A stretch of 64,000 nucleotides of DNA from CADCVQ01 sp038260305. GTDB lineage: Bacteria > Actinomycetota > Thermoleophilia > Solirubrobacterales > Solirubrobacteraceae. The stretch lies in the NCBI GenBank assembly GCA_038260305.1, contig JBBSNY010000008.1, positions 83,158 through 147,157 of the forward strand, read 5' to 3'. A program made the position numbers and the translations under genes. Below are positions 7,212 to 14,561 of the stretch, one piece after another. The notes below the pieces were generated by a model. The model was not told where the DNA came from. It did not search any database and saw nothing but the letters and a program-made list of their open reading frames with translations. The first letter of the stretch is position 1, and the number at the start of each line of letters is the position of its first letter.

Positions 7212-8575
7212 GGTCTCACCGTGATGACCTGCGTCATCGTGATCGGGTGCAGGTAGCAAAAGAGCTTGTACGTGCCAGGAGTGTTGAGCGTCTGTACGAA
7301 ACGGGTGCCCTTGCCGGAGTTCGGCGACGCGACGAGCCGCGGTCCGGAGGCGAGCGTGACGTTGTGCAGGACGGGGTCGTCGAAGCTCCAGATCACCTTC
7401 GTCCCTTTGCCGATCGAGAGGTTCGCGGGCACGAAGCGCTCGCCGGTCAGGTCGACCCGCGTGGCCGTCGAGTCGACGACCCGCTCGACGCCGGCGGGCC
7501 GATCGATCTCGTGCACCTTGCCGTCGGCGCCGAGGCCGTTGAGCGGCAGGGTCATGACCGGGGGCTGGAGCGTCCCGTCGGTGCGCGTCCAGAAGATGTG
7601 GCCGTCGGCGGGCAACGGCCCGCACGACCGCGGCGCGTCGCCGTCGACCGCGACGTAGATGTGGGCGATCGCCATGACCCGCGGGTGCGGTCGCGAGCCG
7701 TCGTAGCGCCCGGTCACCTTGAGGAACTCGCCCTTGCGGATTGGGATCCCGGTCTCCGACAGGTAGTGGCCGGTGGCGATCGGACCGGGCTCGTGCAGCA
7801 CCGGGCGGGCGCGGTAGACGAGGTCGTTCTGAAGGCCGTACATCGGCCGCTCGTCGATCAGCGTGCGCCCGTCGCAACGCGGCTGGTCGATCGTCATGCC
7901 GTAGGAGCTGCCGTGCAGGTGGGCGGTCGCCTCGACGATCCGACCGCTGAGCGGCATCCGCCAGAGGTGCGTGCGGCTATGCACGCCGCCGAGCGGCATG
8001 TCGCCGGTCACGTCGTAGCTGGGCTGCGTGGTGCAGCCGTTGGCGCGCAACCAGAGCGGCTTGACGCGCTGCAGACTGACCCCCAAGGCCATCTGGACCC
8101 TGTAGACGACGCGCACCGTGTGCGCCTGCAGGTCGTGGCTCATGAGCATCGCCTGCATCGTCCAGCCGTCGTGCTTGTCGACCTGATAGCCGTAGCCGTC
8201 GGGCAGCATCAGCGGCTGCTTCTCCTCGCCGGTGCCCCAGAACGGCTCACCGCCGCGCCCCTTGCAGGTCGTCTTCTTCGGCGGCCCGTCGGCGTGGCCG
8301 GTGTTGACGAAGACGATGTGGTGCAGCATCACGCTGCGGATCGTCACGCGCCTGCCGCGCTCGTCGACGAGCCAGGCGTCCATCCGCGTGATGTAGCCCG
8401 AGCGCTTCGGCGTCGCCACGCCGATCTTCGGGAAGATCGTCTTGAAGCCCGACAGCAGGAACGGCTTGGATTTCAGCGTGAACTGCTCGGTCTCGGCCTG
8501 CGCGGCGGCAGGCAGAATCGCGGTCAGCGCGCACGCGACCGCACACAACCCGATGAATCCCCCTGACCGGCGCAT
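7208..8575 (-). CDS. Secreted copper type II monooxygenase-like protein with C-terminal cupredoxin domain
   Basis: The 455-residue precursor begins with a signal peptide (about 1-27, ending AAAQA). The central region resembles the copper core of peptidylglycine alpha-hydroxylating or dopamine beta monooxygenases: H85-H86 in LHHIVFVNTGH, H219-x-H221 in ATAHLHG, and a Met-containing strand around M301. Residues 375-455 form a cupredoxin domain with H404, C440, H443 and M447. A substrate-oxidising copper centre fused to an electron-transfer domain is the natural reading. TAGGAT 8 nt before the ATG suggests a leaderless transcript. Substrate is unknown, and the PHM assignment rests on motif order only. 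Confidence 0.75.
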   Translation of the reverse strand: MRRSGGFIGLCAVACALTAILPAAAQAETEQFTLKSKPFLLSGFKTIFPKIGVATPKRSGYITRMDAWLVDERGRRVTIRSVMLHHIVFVNTGHADGPPKKTTCKGRGGEPFWGTGEEKQPLMLPDGYGYQVDKHDGWTMQAMLMSHDLQAHTVRVVYRVQMALGVSLQRVKPLWLRANGCTTQPSYDVTGDMPLGGVHSRTHLWRMPLSGRIVEATAHLHGSSYGMTIDQPRCDGRTLIDERPMYGLQNDLVYRARPVLHEPGPIATGHYLSETGIPIRKGEFLKVTGRYDGSRPHPRVMAIAHIYVAVDGDAPRSCGPLPADGHIFWTRTDGTLQPPVMTLPLNGLGADGKVHEIDRPAGVERVVDSTATRVDLTGERFVPANLSIGKGTKVIWSFDDPVLHNVTLASGPRLVASPNSGKGTRFVQTLNTPGTYKLFCYLHPITMTQVITVRP

Positions 8576-8583
8576 GCCGCGTC

Positions 8584-8589
8584 ATCCTA
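8584..8589 (-). promoter_or_regulatory. Putative -10 box (TAGGAT) for the copper-protein operon
   Basis: TAGGAT on the minus strand is followed by 8 nt and the ATG of the PHM-like gene, the pattern expected for a leaderless or nearly leaderless transcript. Confidence 0.5.
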
Positions 8590-8683
8590 TGGCGCGCGTC
8601 GGGTGGCTTGCGCCGGGTGAGCGACGCGCGCGCGTCGAGGAGGACCGCTCGGCGGTCCCGCCGAGATGCGCCATCGCGGTCGC

Positions 8684-8820
8684 CTACGACAGCGAGATCG
8701 CCTCGTAGACGGCGCAACGCGTCGGCAACCACCGCGGGCGCCGCGATCCGCAGGACCCGCCGGCGCGCGGCCTCGCCGGCCTCGCCGTCGCCGAAGCGCA
8801 CGGCATCTGGCGCGTCCGCG
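8684..8820 (-). pseudogene. Decayed C-terminal fragment of a GT4 glycosyltransferase
   Basis: Directly beyond the stop of the GT4 gene at 8823, the minus strand encodes VRFGDGEAGEAARRRV, then PAVVADALRR, and after a one-base frame change VYEAISLS and a TAG at 8684-8686. This aligns with the neighbour's own C-terminus (ARYGDERAGEDGRRRV, PQVVAPALAAVYDA). About 45 residues remain and there is no start or catalytic core. It looks like the leftover tail of a tandem paralogue whose body was lost by recombination. Confidence 0.7.
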
Positions 8821-8822
8821 GC

Positions 8823-9926
8823 TCAGGCGTCGTACACGGCGGCGAGCGCCGGTGCAACGACCTGCGGCCCGGCGACCTCGGCGACGCGGCGGCGGCCGTC
8901 CTCGCCGGCGCGCTCGTCCCCGTAGCGGGCGGCGATCGCAAGCGCCATCGCGTCGGTGTCGCCGGGGGCTACGAGCGCGTCCGCCGGAGCCAGCTCCGGG
9001 ATCCCACCGACGCGCGTCGCGACAAGCGGGATCCCCGCCGCGAGCGCCTCGACCGCCGCGAGCGGGAAGTTCTCCGCGCAGCGCGAGGGGACGATCGCGA
9101 GCGCGGCCCCGGCGCGCAGCTCGGCCATCCTGGCGGCGCTCACGCGGCCCGTGAAGGTGACGTCCGCTCCGGCGGCGGCCGCATGCAGCGCCGCCGCCCG
9201 CGGGCCGTCACCGGCGACGACGAGCGGCACGCCGGCGCGGCGGCACGCCTCGATCGCCGCATCGACGCCCTTCTCGGGCGACAGCCGCGACGCGACGAGC
9301 GCGTACGAGCCGGCGGCGGCGCGCGAGCGCTCCGCGAGCGCGCGAACCGGGTTGGGCACGATGGCGACGTCGCCGACCGGCGCGCGCAGGGCACGCAGCC
9401 GGGCCACAGCGAACGCGCTCGGCGTGACGAACGCGTCGGCGTTCGCAACCAGCCGCCGCTGCCAGGCCGCCAGGCCGGCTCCGTAGACGAGCGCCTCGGC
9501 GCCCGTCCCGCGGCAGTTGCGCAGCACGCCGGGCAGCGTGTTGCGGCCCTGACAGCGCGTGCAGTCCTCGCCGGCGGTGAAGCATGTCCCGACCGCGCAG
9601 ACGAGCCTGTAGTTGTGCAGGTGCAGGACGACGCGAGCGCCGGCCTCGCGCGCAGCGGCGAGCGCGCGCCAGCCGAGCGACGGGTTGACGTTGTGAGCGT
9701 GGACGACGCGCGCGCCGGTGCGGCGAACCGCCGCCGCGACCTGCTCGGGCGCCAGGCCGCCGCCGAGCAGCCCCGCCGCCGCCCGCGCGCGGCCGATCGT
9801 CGCGCTGTCGCGGGTCAGCGGCTCGGCGTCCTCGCCGAGGTGCTCGCGCACGAGCCACATGAGGTCCTCGACCGCGCGCTCCTCGCCGCCGGTCGTGCGG
9901 TAGCGGTTATGCAGGAAGAGGATCAC
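8823..9926 (-). CDS. GT4 family glycosyltransferase
   Basis: This 367-residue retaining transferase has the GT-B fold of the family. The N-terminal half carries a GGEER motif and a Cys-rich loop (CAVGTCFTAGEDCTRC then NC), seen in a subgroup of capsule transferases and probably metal binding or structural. The C-terminal half has SRLSPEKGVD and the donor-binding SRCAENFPLAAVEALAAG E-x7-E-like segment. It starts with GTG at 9926. It is divergent from the GT2 gene at 9959, with overlapping promoters, and its tail is followed by the remnant of a paralogue. Donor and acceptor are unknown. Confidence 0.87.
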   Translation of the reverse strand: MILFLHNRYRTTGGEERAVEDLMWLVREHLGEDAEPLTRDSATIGRARAAAGLLGGGLAPEQVAAAVRRTGARVVHAHNVNPSLGWRALAAAREAGARVVLHLHNYRLVCAVGTCFTAGEDCTRCQGRNTLPGVLRNCRGTGAEALVYGAGLAAWQRRLVANADAFVTPSAFAVARLRALRAPVGDVAIVPNPVRALAERSRAAAGSYALVASRLSPEKGVDAAIEACRRAGVPLVVAGDGPRAAALHAAAAGADVTFTGRVSAARMAELRAGAALAIVPSRCAENFPLAAVEALAAGIPLVATRVGGIPELAPADALVAPGDTDAMALAIAARYGDERAGEDGRRRVAEVAGPQVVAPALAAVYDA

Positions 9927-9938
9927 GGGCTGGCTGCA

Positions 9939-9948
9939 AACCTAGACT
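9939..9948. promoter_or_regulatory. Overlapping divergent -10 boxes sharing a CTAG core
   Basis: AACCTAGACT contains TAGACT (9943-9948) reading towards the GT2 gene, 10 nt from its ATG, and on the other strand TAGGTT (9944-9939) reading towards the GT4 gene, 12 nt from its GTG. The two elements share two bases, so only one polymerase could occupy the site at a time. Confidence 0.4.
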
Positions 9949-9958
9949 CTTCGGCGGG

Positions 9959-11716
9959 ATGGCCCCACTGGCGAGCATCATCGTTCCCACCCGTGAGCGG
10001 GCGGGGTACCTCGACGTGGCGCTCGCCTCGATCGTTCCGCAGGCGACGGCGGCCGGCGCCGAGGTGCTCGTCGTCGACGACGGACCGAGCGCGGCGACCG
10101 CGACGGTGGCACGGCGCCACGGCGCGCGCTACGTCGCGACGGGCCGCTCGCGCGGCCTGAACGCGGCCCGCAACGCGGGCATCGCGGCCGCGCTCGGCGA
10201 GCTGCTCGTGTTCGTCGACGACGACGTTGCCGTGCATCCGGGCTGGCTCGCCGCGCTCATCGATGCCGACGCCCGCGCCGCGCCCGACGTCGGCGTCCTG
10301 ACCGGTCCGATCCACGCGCGCTTCGAGGATCACCGGCTGCGCTCGTGCGGTCGCGAGCAGCCGCCGATCACGACGCAGGAGCTCGGCGCCGTCGACCGCG
10401 ACGTCGAGCACGCATGGGGCGCGAACATGACGATCCGTCGCTGCGCGCTGGACCGCGTCGGGCGCTTCGACGAGTCGCCGCAGATCGACGGCGGCGGCGA
10501 CGAGCAGGAGTGGCAGGAGCGCCTGCTCGCCTCCGGGGCGCGCATTCGCTACGTGGCCGCGGCGGCGCTCGACCATCGCCGGGCCGGGGACGACTCCCGG
10601 CTGCGGTCGCGCGCCGCGGCCGCCTACGCGCGCGGGCGCCAGGCGCGGCGCTTCGACGCCTTCAACGGCCGCGCACCGGCGCTCGCGCGCGAGCTGCGCG
10701 TGTTCGCGGGCTGCATCGTGCACGGGCCGCGCTACCGCTGCGCGAATGGTGTCGTCATGAGCGCGCACTCGCTCGGAAGGCTGCGAGCCGCGCTCGGCGA
10801 CCGCGGCGCGGCGACCGGCCAGCGGGCCGAGCCCGCCGGCGACGGCGCGGCGACCGGCCAGCGGGCCGAGGCCATCCGCGGCGGCGCGGCGGCGCGCGTG
10901 CGCGCGGCGCTCGGCTTCGCGACGCGCGCCGGTGGTGAGGACCCGGACTTCCTATCGGGCGAGAGCGGCACCGTGCGCGGGCTGCGGCGACCGGCCGCCC
11001 GCGCGATCGACGCGCTGCTTGACGTCGAGGCCGCGCGCCGCAACCGTCGCCTCGACCGTGCGGGGCGCACGCGGCCGCCGCGTCTGCGGGTGCTCGTGCT
11101 CGGCATCGAGCGGCCCGGGAGGCTGATGCGGGACGCCCGCGTCGAGCTGCATCGCACGCGCCACGAGATCGCGATGCACACCGTCGCGATGGGCGACGCC
11201 GGCAAGTTCGAGCATCTCGACGCGCTGCTCGCGGCGCACCCGCCGGCCGGCTTTGACTGGGTGCTCGTCGTCGACGACGACGTCGTGCTCGGCCGCGGCT
11301 TCCTCGACCGCTTCCTGCATTGCGCCGAAGGCGCTGAGCTCGAGCTCGCCCAGCCCGCGCACCGGCGCCACTCGCACGCCGCGTGGACGGTCACGCGCCG
11401 TCACGGCGGCGGGGCCGTGCGCGAGTCGCGCTTCGTCGAGATCGGCCCCGTGACGGCGTTCGCCGCGACGACCTTCGACACGCTGCTGGCGTTTCCCGCG
11501 CTGCGCATGGGCTGGGGCTTGGATGCGCACTGGTCCGCGCTCGCCGCCGAGCACGGCTGGCGCATGGGGATCGTCGACGCGCCGCCGATCCTGCACGCGA
11601 CGCCGGTCGGCGGCGGCTACGCCCGCGCCGAGGCCGTCGCCGAGGCGCAGGCGTTCCTCACGGGACGGCCGTACGTGACGCGCGACGCGGCATCCTGGTC
11701 GCGGCGGCTGCGATGA
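9959..11716 (+). CDS. Two-domain glycosyltransferase: GT2 plus a second GT-A-like (DUF707-like) domain
   Basis: The 585-residue protein starts with a GT2 domain (about 1-260): SIIVPTRERAGYLD, VLVVDDG and the FVDDDVAVHPGW metal-binding DxD region. After a linker of about 90 residues that holds a duplicated GAATGQRAE word, a second domain (about 365-585) has its own DWVLVVDDDVVLGRGFLDRFL motif and a WGLDAHW segment like DUF707-type transferases. One chain may therefore add two sugars. The stop overlaps the next start (ATGA at 11713-11716), so four genes from here read as one operon. Confidence 0.82.
   Translation: MAPLASIIVPTRERAGYLDVALASIVPQATAAGAEVLVVDDGPSAATATVARRHGARYVATGRSRGLNAARNAGIAAALGELLVFVDDDVAVHPGWLAALIDADARAAPDVGVLTGPIHARFEDHRLRSCGREQPPITTQELGAVDRDVEHAWGANMTIRRCALDRVGRFDESPQIDGGGDEQEWQERLLASGARIRYVAAAALDHRRAGDDSRLRSRAAAAYARGRQARRFDAFNGRAPALARELRVFAGCIVHGPRYRCANGVVMSAHSLGRLRAALGDRGAATGQRAEPAGDGAATGQRAEAIRGGAAARVRAALGFATRAGGEDPDFLSGESGTVRGLRRPAARAIDALLDVEAARRNRRLDRAGRTRPPRLRVLVLGIERPGRLMRDARVELHRTRHEIAMHTVAMGDAGKFEHLDALLAAHPPAGFDWVLVVDDDVVLGRGFLDRFLHCAEGAELELAQPAHRRHSHAAWTVTRRHGGGAVRESRFVEIGPVTAFAATTFDTLLAFPALRMGWGLDAHWSALAAEHGWRMGIVDAPPILHATPVGGGYARAEAVAEAQAFLTGRPYVTRDAASWSRRLR
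10805..10870 (+). repeat. 27-bp perfect direct repeat, 39-bp period, in the GT2 linker
   Basis: The 27 bases at 10805-10831 recur without change at 10844-10870. The 39-bp period keeps the reading frame and duplicates GAATGQRAE in the protein linker. Confidence 0.8.
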
Positions 11717-12930
11717 GGGTCGCCGTCGTCACCGAGTTCTATCCGCGCGCGGCCGACCCCGTGCTCGGGGTCTGGGCGCATCGCCAGGCCGTCGCCGCGC
11801 GCGACGCCGGGGCCGACGTGCGCGTGCTCGTGCTGCACCGGCCGCTGCCGCCTCTGTCGGCGCTGCGGGCCGGGCCGCGGGCCGCCGCGAGCGCTGCTGC
11901 GAGCGCGCTCGCGCAGCCGCCGCGCACGACGCTCGACGGCATCGAGATCACCTACGTCCCGTTCCTCGCGCCGCCGCGGCCGTGCAGCTACGGCACGTGG
12001 GGCCGCTGGGCGGCGCCGACGCTCGCGCTCGCGCTGCGCGCCCTGCGGCGGCGCTTCGCGTTCGATCTCGTCCACGCGCACAACGCCGTTCCGGCCGGCG
12101 AGGCCGTGCGTAGGGCGCTCGACGGCGGCGTCGAGCCCGTGGCGCCGCTCGTCGTCTCCGTCCACGGCGGCGACGTCTTCCACACCGCGCCGGGGTCGGC
12201 GGCTGGTGCCGAGGCGGTGCGGGCCGCGCTCGGTCGCTCGCGGCTCGTGCTCGCCAACAGCGCGGGCATCGAGCGACGCTGCCGGATCCTCGGCGCGCCG
12301 GCGACGCGCGTCGTGCGCCTCGGCACCGACCTACCGACGACGGCGGCCGAGCGCGAGCGCGAGCCGACCGTCGTCACGACCGGGCACCTCGTCGCCCGCA
12401 AGCGCCACGCCGACGTCATGCGCGCGATCGCGACGCTGCCCCGCGTGCGTTACCTCGTCATCGGCGACGGGCCGCAGCGGGCCGCGCTGGAGCGCCTCGC
12501 AACCGAGCTCGAGATCGCCGATCGTGTCGACTTCGCGGGGCAGCTCGCGCCCGCGGAGGCGCTCGAGCGCACGCGCCGCGCCTGGCTGCTCGCGATGCCG
12601 TCCGTCGACGAGGCGTTCGGCGTCGCCTACGTCGAGGCGATGGCCGGCCGGCTGCCGGTGATCGCGGCCGAGGGCGAGCCGGGCCCGCGGGAGATCGCAT
12701 CCGTCGGCGGCGGCATCACGCTCGTCGCGCCCGGCGATGTCGCCGCGATCGCCGCGCAGATCGCGCGCCTCGTCGATGACCCCGCCGCGTTACGGCTCGC
12801 CGGCGAGCAGGCCCGCGCCACCGTCGAGCGGGCGTTCTCCTGGGCGGGCTGCGGCGCCGCGACCGTCGCCGCCTACGAGGAGGCGCTGCGCTCAGGCCGC
12901 AACGCCCGCCCGCAGACCGGGGCATCGTGA
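11713..12930 (+). CDS. GT4 family glycosyltransferase
   Basis: This 405-residue transferase starts with RVAVVTEFYPRAADPVLGVW, the acceptor-side Rossmann strand of GT4 enzymes, and has VHGGDVFH, GHLVARKRHADVM and the donor site PSVDEAFGVAYVEAMA. The ATG at 11713 overlaps the stop of the two-domain transferase and the stop overlaps the next GTG, so translation is coupled on both sides. Upstream in-frame sequence lies inside the previous gene. It probably adds one hexose of the exopolysaccharide repeat; the sugar is unknown. Confidence 0.9.
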   Translation: MRVAVVTEFYPRAADPVLGVWAHRQAVAARDAGADVRVLVLHRPLPPLSALRAGPRAAASAAASALAQPPRTTLDGIEITYVPFLAPPRPCSYGTWGRWAAPTLALALRALRRRFAFDLVHAHNAVPAGEAVRRALDGGVEPVAPLVVSVHGGDVFHTAPGSAAGAEAVRAALGRSRLVLANSAGIERRCRILGAPATRVVRLGTDLPTTAAEREREPTVVTTGHLVARKRHADVMRAIATLPRVRYLVIGDGPQRAALERLATELEIADRVDFAGQLAPAEALERTRRAWLLAMPSVDEAFGVAYVEAMAGRLPVIAAEGEPGPREIASVGGGITLVAPGDVAAIAAQIARLVDDPAALRLAGEQARATVERAFSWAGCGAATVAAYEEALRSGRNARPQTGAS

Positions 12931-13967
12931 AGCCCGTCCTGTTCGTCACGAACCACGTGCCGCCCGAGCGCGTCGGCGCGTTCGCGGCACTGCATCGCCG
13001 ACTGCCGATCGAGCTCGCGATCTTCGGCGGGCGATCGTGGCACGCGTCGGCGGGCGTGGCCGATCCGGGCGTGCCGCATCGCTTCGTCGAGCAGCGCGAG
13101 ATCCGAGCGCTCGCCGCCTCCCGCGCCTACCGCGCCGTCGTCTGCGGCACGGCAGGGCGCGTCGCGCTGCCGGCGGCCTGGCTGGGGGCGCGCGGCGGCC
13201 GCGTCCCGTTCGTGCTGTGGAGCGCGCTGTGGGCGCATCCGCGCACGCCCGCACACCTCGCCGGCGGGGCGCCGCTGCTGGCGATCCTCTACCGCGAGGC
13301 GGCCGCGATCGTCGCCTACGGCCCGCACGTCGCAGCGTTTGCCCGCGCCCGTGGCGCGCGCAACGTGCACGTCGCGCCGCAGGCCGTCGACAACGCGTTC
13401 TGGGCCGCCGCCGTCGACGTTGAGCGTACGGCAACGTTCACGGCGGTGTTTCTCGGCCGCCCGACCCGGGCAAAAGGTGCAGCGGTGCTCCTTGATGCTT
13501 GGCGTTTGTCAGGTTTTGGAGCTACCGCCGCGCTCGTCCTCGTCGGCGCGGGATCCGGGCCCGCCCGGGTCCCGGCCGGCGGCGCGGTTACGTTCGTCGG
13601 TCACCAGCCACCGCAGCAGATCCGCAACTTCCTGGCAGCGGCGGACGTTTGCGTCATACCGTCGCTGCGCACTCGCAGCTTCCGCGAGCCCTGGGGGCTC
13701 GTCGCCAACGAGGCCATGAACCAGTCCACACCCATCATCGCCAGCGACGAGGTCGGTGCCGTCGCGGGCGGGCTCGTGCGACACGACCGCAACGGCCTCG
13801 TCGTGGCGGCCGGCGATGTCCCTGCCCTCGGCGTCGCGCTGCGGCGCCTGCACGACGACGCAGATCTGCGCGCGCGCCTATCGGCGAACGCACGCCGCGA
13901 CGTCTTCCCGTACACCTTCGACGCCTGGGCCGGCGGCTTCGCCACCGCGATCGGCTCGATCAGCTAG
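12927..13967 (+). CDS. GT4-like glycosyltransferase
   Basis: The 346-residue product begins at the GTG that overlaps the preceding stop (GTGA). It has the GT-B layout: an N-terminal acceptor domain (VLFVTNHVPPERVGAF) and a C-terminal donor domain with VFLGRPTRAKGA, FVGHQPPQQI and PSLRTRSFREPWGLVANEAMNQ. A stretch near 13480-13530 uses rarer codons (TTG TCA GGT TTT GGA) and is visibly lower in GC than its surroundings, perhaps a recombined patch. The next gene starts on the very next base after the stop. Confidence 0.85.
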   Translation: MKPVLFVTNHVPPERVGAFAALHRRLPIELAIFGGRSWHASAGVADPGVPHRFVEQREIRALAASRAYRAVVCGTAGRVALPAAWLGARGGRVPFVLWSALWAHPRTPAHLAGGAPLLAILYREAAAIVAYGPHVAAFARARGARNVHVAPQAVDNAFWAAAVDVERTATFTAVFLGRPTRAKGAAVLLDAWRLSGFGATAALVLVGAGSGPARVPAGGAVTFVGHQPPQQIRNFLAAADVCVIPSLRTRSFREPWGLVANEAMNQSTPIIASDEVGAVAGGLVRHDRNGLVVAAGDVPALGVALRRLHDDADLRARLSANARRDVFPYTFDAWAGGFATAIGSIS

Positions 13968-14561
13968 GTGACCGTGAACTTCTCGATTCGCAAGCTCCCC
14001 GTCCTTCTCGCCACACTGCTCGTGCTGCTCGTCGGCGCCGGCACCGCAGCGGCCTCCGGCCGTGCCGTCATCAACGACTGCACCGACGACGAGGTGCTGT
14101 CGAAGACCTACACGCAGCAGGACTACCGCGACGCGCTCGCCAAGCTGCCGGCCGACGCCGACCAGTACGGCAACTGCCGCGACATCATCGCCCGCGCACA
14201 GGACGCCGCGGCGATCAAGGGCGGCTCGAAGTCGGGCTCCAAGAGCGACGCCGCGGGCGCCCCGACGGGCGGGGGCAGCGGCGGGGGCGGAGGCTCGGGC
14301 GGCACGCCGCCGCCGTCCACGAAGCCGGCTTCCGAGCAGCTCGCCGCAGCGACCCCGGACGATCAGGCCGCGGCGGCCGACGCGGCCCGCGACGGCGGGA
14401 CCGTCGTGCCAAACGCGGCCGATGTCGGCCGCGCCCCCGACACCGGTCAGGTCGCCGATCTGCCCACGCCGGTCCTCGTCCTGCTCGCGCTGCTGCTCGC
14501 CGGCTCGCTCGCGTTCGGGGCCGTCCGCATCCGAAGCCTTGTCCGCACCCGTCGGGCTTGA
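13968..14561 (+). CDS. Secreted, C-terminally membrane-anchored small protein of unknown function
   Basis: I do not recognise this 197-residue protein. It has a signal peptide (about 1-29), a short domain with two cysteines (NDCTDDEVLSKTYTQQDYRDALAKLPAD and YGNCRDII) that could form one disulfide, a Gly/Ser linker, and a C-terminal membrane helix (PVLVLLALLLAGSLAFGAV) followed by an RIRSLVRTRRA tail. That is the plan of an exported, membrane-tethered extracytoplasmic domain. The GTG start abuts the previous stop without a spacer, so it belongs to the glycan operon and may assist polymer export or assembly. Confidence 0.75.
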   Translation: MTVNFSIRKLPVLLATLLVLLVGAGTAAASGRAVINDCTDDEVLSKTYTQQDYRDALAKLPADADQYGNCRDIIARAQDAAAIKGGSKSGSKSDAAGAPTGGGSGGGGGSGGTPPPSTKPASEQLAAATPDDQAAAADAARDGGTVVPNAADVGRAPDTGQVADLPTPVLVLLALLLAGSLAFGAVRIRSLVRTRRA

